7,598 nucleotides of DNA from Alphaproteobacteria bacterium (GTDB lineage Bacteria; Pseudomonadota; Alphaproteobacteria; Caulobacterales; Parvularculaceae), in NCBI GenBank assembly GCA_030428745.1, contig JAUIEG010000118.1, positions 1 to 7,598 on the forward strand. Reading direction: 5' to 3'. Numbering within the stretch: position 1 is the first letter of the stretch; every line of letters starts with the position of its first letter. This document shows positions 6,103-7,598 of this stretch, piece by piece. Both the position numbers and the translations under genes were made by a program. The notes under the pieces were generated by a model. That model searched no databases. It was not told where the DNA came from and was given only the letters and a program-made list of their open reading frames with translations.

Positions 6103-7449
6103 ATGGCAAGCGAAACCCAAACCGGAAAAAACGCCGGTAAAAATGATTGGCTGCAATCCTACTGGATGCCCTTCACACCCAACAAGGCGTTCAAGGCGAA
6201 CCCTCGCATCAATGAACGCGCCGAGGGGTTTTATTATTACACCAGCGACGGACGGAAAATTCTCGACAGTTTTTCGGGGCTATGGTGCTGCAATCTCGGT
6301 CACCGGCATCCGAAAATCACCGAGGCCATGAAGGCGCAGATCGACGAGCTCGATTATTCCAACGCCTTTAATTTCGGCCATCCGAAAATCTTTGAACTGG
6401 CGAATGTGGTTTCGGCGCAGTTTCCGGGCGATCTCGACAATGTCTTTTTCGTCAATTCAGGTTCGGAAGCGGCGGATACGGCATTGAAGATTGCCATCGC
6501 CTATCAGCGCTTGAAAGGCGAGGGGACGCGCACCCGTCTTATTGGCCGGGTCAACGGTTATCACGGCGTCGGCTTCGGCGGCATCAGCGTCGGCGGCATG
6601 GTCAACAACCGCAAGTTCTTCGGCAGTCTTCTGCCCGGCGTCGATCACCTGAGCTTTCCCTATGATATGGGCGCGCAGGCTTTCACGCGCGGCGAGGCGG
6701 AGATCGATGTCGAGCCCTTCATGCGCGAGCTCGAAGGGATCATCGCGCTCCATGACGCCTCGACCATTGCGGCGGTGATCGTAGAACCCTTCGCCGGATC
6801 GGGCGGCGTTTTCGTGCCGCCCAAGAATTATCTGAAACGCCTTCGCGAAGTGACGAAGAAACATGGCGTCCTGTTGATCGTCGATGAAGTGATCTCGGGC
6901 TTCGGGCGCTTGGGCGCGTCGAACGCCGCGACCTATTTCGGCGTTGAGCCCGACATCGTCACCGTGGCGAAGGGCATCAATAACGGCGCCGTGCCTATGG
7001 GCGCCGCGATCGTGCGCAAGGAAATCTACGACACCTTCATGGAGGCGATGCCGGCGGGGGTCGAGTTCTTCCATGGCTACACTTATTCCGGCCATCCGCT
7101 CGCGGCCGCCGCCGCGCTCGCGACGCAACAGGTTTTCGCGGAGGAGGGCGTCTATGATCGCGCGAAAGAGCTCGCCATATATTTTGAGGACGCGGTGCAT
7201 TCCCTCAAAGGCGAGCCTCACGTCATCGATATTCGCAATCTGGGCCTCGCCGCCGGGGTGACCGTGGAAGCGCGCGGCGGCGCGCCAGGCGCGCGGGGAA
7301 CCGAGGTGTTTCTCAAAACCTATGAGAACGATGTGGCGATCCGCGCCAATGGCGATCATCTCGCCATCGCGCCGATCCTGACCATGGGCAAGGCCGAGAT
7401 TGATCAGACCATCGAGGCCGTTCGAAAGGGGCTGAAGGCCGCCTCCTGA
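6103..7449 (+). CDS. Class III omega-aminotransferase, beta-alanine:pyruvate aminotransferase-like
   Basis: A PLP-dependent enzyme of 448 residues that moves an amino group from a terminal amine (beta-alanine, or perhaps putrescine or another omega-amino compound) usually to pyruvate, giving alanine. Seen are GLWCCNLGH with W61, the phosphate loop NSGSEAADT (S119-G120-S121), Y153-H-G stacking on the cofactor, E228 in IVEPFAGSGG, D261 in DEVISGFGR, the Schiff-base K290 in VAKGINNGAVPMGA, T327 in HGYTYSGHP, and R414 in VAIRANGDHLAIAP. R414 matches the substrate-carboxylate arginine of Pseudomonas omega-amino acid:pyruvate aminotransferase. The opening WMPFTPNKAFKANPR also resembles that enzyme more than the putrescine enzyme SpuC. 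The frame is open upstream to an ATG at 5899, but that part only overlaps the dehydrogenase in another frame and has no family similarity. The ATG at 6103, 2 bases after the dehydrogenase stop and 7 bases after GCGGA, is the start. Tight coupling suggests both enzymes act in one amine-degradation route. Family call firm, substrate tentative. Confidence 0.93.
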   Translation: MASETQTGKNAGKNDWLQSYWMPFTPNKAFKANPRINERAEGFYYYTSDGRKILDSFSGLWCCNLGHRHPKITEAMKAQIDELDYSNAFNFGHPKIFELANVVSAQFPGDLDNVFFVNSGSEAADTALKIAIAYQRLKGEGTRTRLIGRVNGYHGVGFGGISVGGMVNNRKFFGSLLPGVDHLSFPYDMGAQAFTRGEAEIDVEPFMRELEGIIALHDASTIAAVIVEPFAGSGGVFVPPKNYLKRLREVTKKHGVLLIVDEVISGFGRLGASNAATYFGVEPDIVTVAKGINNGAVPMGAAIVRKEIYDTFMEAMPAGVEFFHGYTYSGHPLAAAAALATQQVFAEEGVYDRAKELAIYFEDAVHSLKGEPHVIDIRNLGLAAGVTVEARGGAPGARGTEVFLKTYENDVAIRANGDHLAIAPILTMGKAEIDQTIEAVRKGLKAAS

Positions 7450-7518
7450 AACCTCCCTTCTGGCTTGAAATCGCCGTCTTTGTCCCTGACTTTTAGGAGC
7501 GCTGGCGGAGGCGCCGGC

Positions 7519-7551
7519 CCATCATCGCCCCGTCGTTGCCCCATCGTTGCC
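7519..7551. repeat. Three tandem degenerate 11-bp units
   Basis: CCATCATCGCC, CCGTCGTTGCC and CCATCGTTGCC stand head to tail in the 149 bases after the aminotransferase. The second and third differ at one position, the first at two or three. Nothing else in 7450-7598 is convincing: no gene, and a short GGCCT-CAA-AGGCC hairpin (7555-7567) has no T-run. The aminotransferase therefore has no obvious terminator inside the window. Confidence 0.4.
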
Positions 7552-7598
7552 TATGGCCTCAAAGGCCGTTAGAACCGGCGCTCTCCGGGGCTGGCTGG

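Noticed and set aside
4589..6109. A 506-codon open frame on the - strand opposite nearly the whole dehydrogenase gene
   Set aside because: The + strand frame has every aldehyde dehydrogenase active-site residue. The opposite frame is very rich in Arg/His/Ala without motifs and is what GC-biased codons produce by mirror effect.
7522..7598. Possible end of a - strand gene entering from the right edge
   Set aside because: Only about 25 codons are open in one frame and the other two close sooner; with no recognisable motif it cannot be distinguished from chance.

Overview
The window is GC-rich with all genes on the + strand. It looks like a chromosomal segment of an alphaproteobacterium, probably of the marine or Caulobacter/Parvularcula-like kind. 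That placement is an inference from the large TonB-dependent receptor with a 'DEIIVTAQKR' TonB box, the TPR-type sulfotransferase and the codon usage. There is no rRNA or tRNA gene, no CRISPR array and no mobile element.

Layout. (1) 3-1076: 3' part of a TPR-linked sulfotransferase; its beginning lies outside the window. (2) 1077-1367: a 291-base non-coding stretch with several dyads, the strongest at 1231-1279, leading into (3) 1368-3572: a TonB-dependent outer-membrane receptor. Its reading frame breaks near 3513; the missing C-terminal 52 residues, ending in the last barrel strands, are intact in another frame up to 3672. (4) 3710-3739: a convincing Rho-independent terminator. (5) 3749-4579: an unrecognised six-helix membrane protein built from three helix pairs, each carrying the same W-x7-E-x-(E/N) motif. 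(6) 4607-6100: a PuuC-like aldehyde dehydrogenase. (7) 6103-7449: a class III omega-aminotransferase closely resembling beta-alanine:pyruvate aminotransferase. (8) 7450-7598: no recognisable gene, but a short 11-bp tandem repeat.

The membrane protein, dehydrogenase and aminotransferase are spaced 27 and 2 bases apart and probably form one transcription unit. The last two enzymes together suit degradation of amines or polyamines: the aminotransferase moves an amino group from an omega-amino compound to pyruvate, and the dehydrogenase oxidises an aminoaldehyde to the acid, for example 3-aminopropanal to beta-alanine. The exact substrates cannot be read from the sequence. The most novel items are the repeated membrane protein, the receptor's frameshift and its three paired-cysteine loops, and the long inverted repeat in the receptor's leader.
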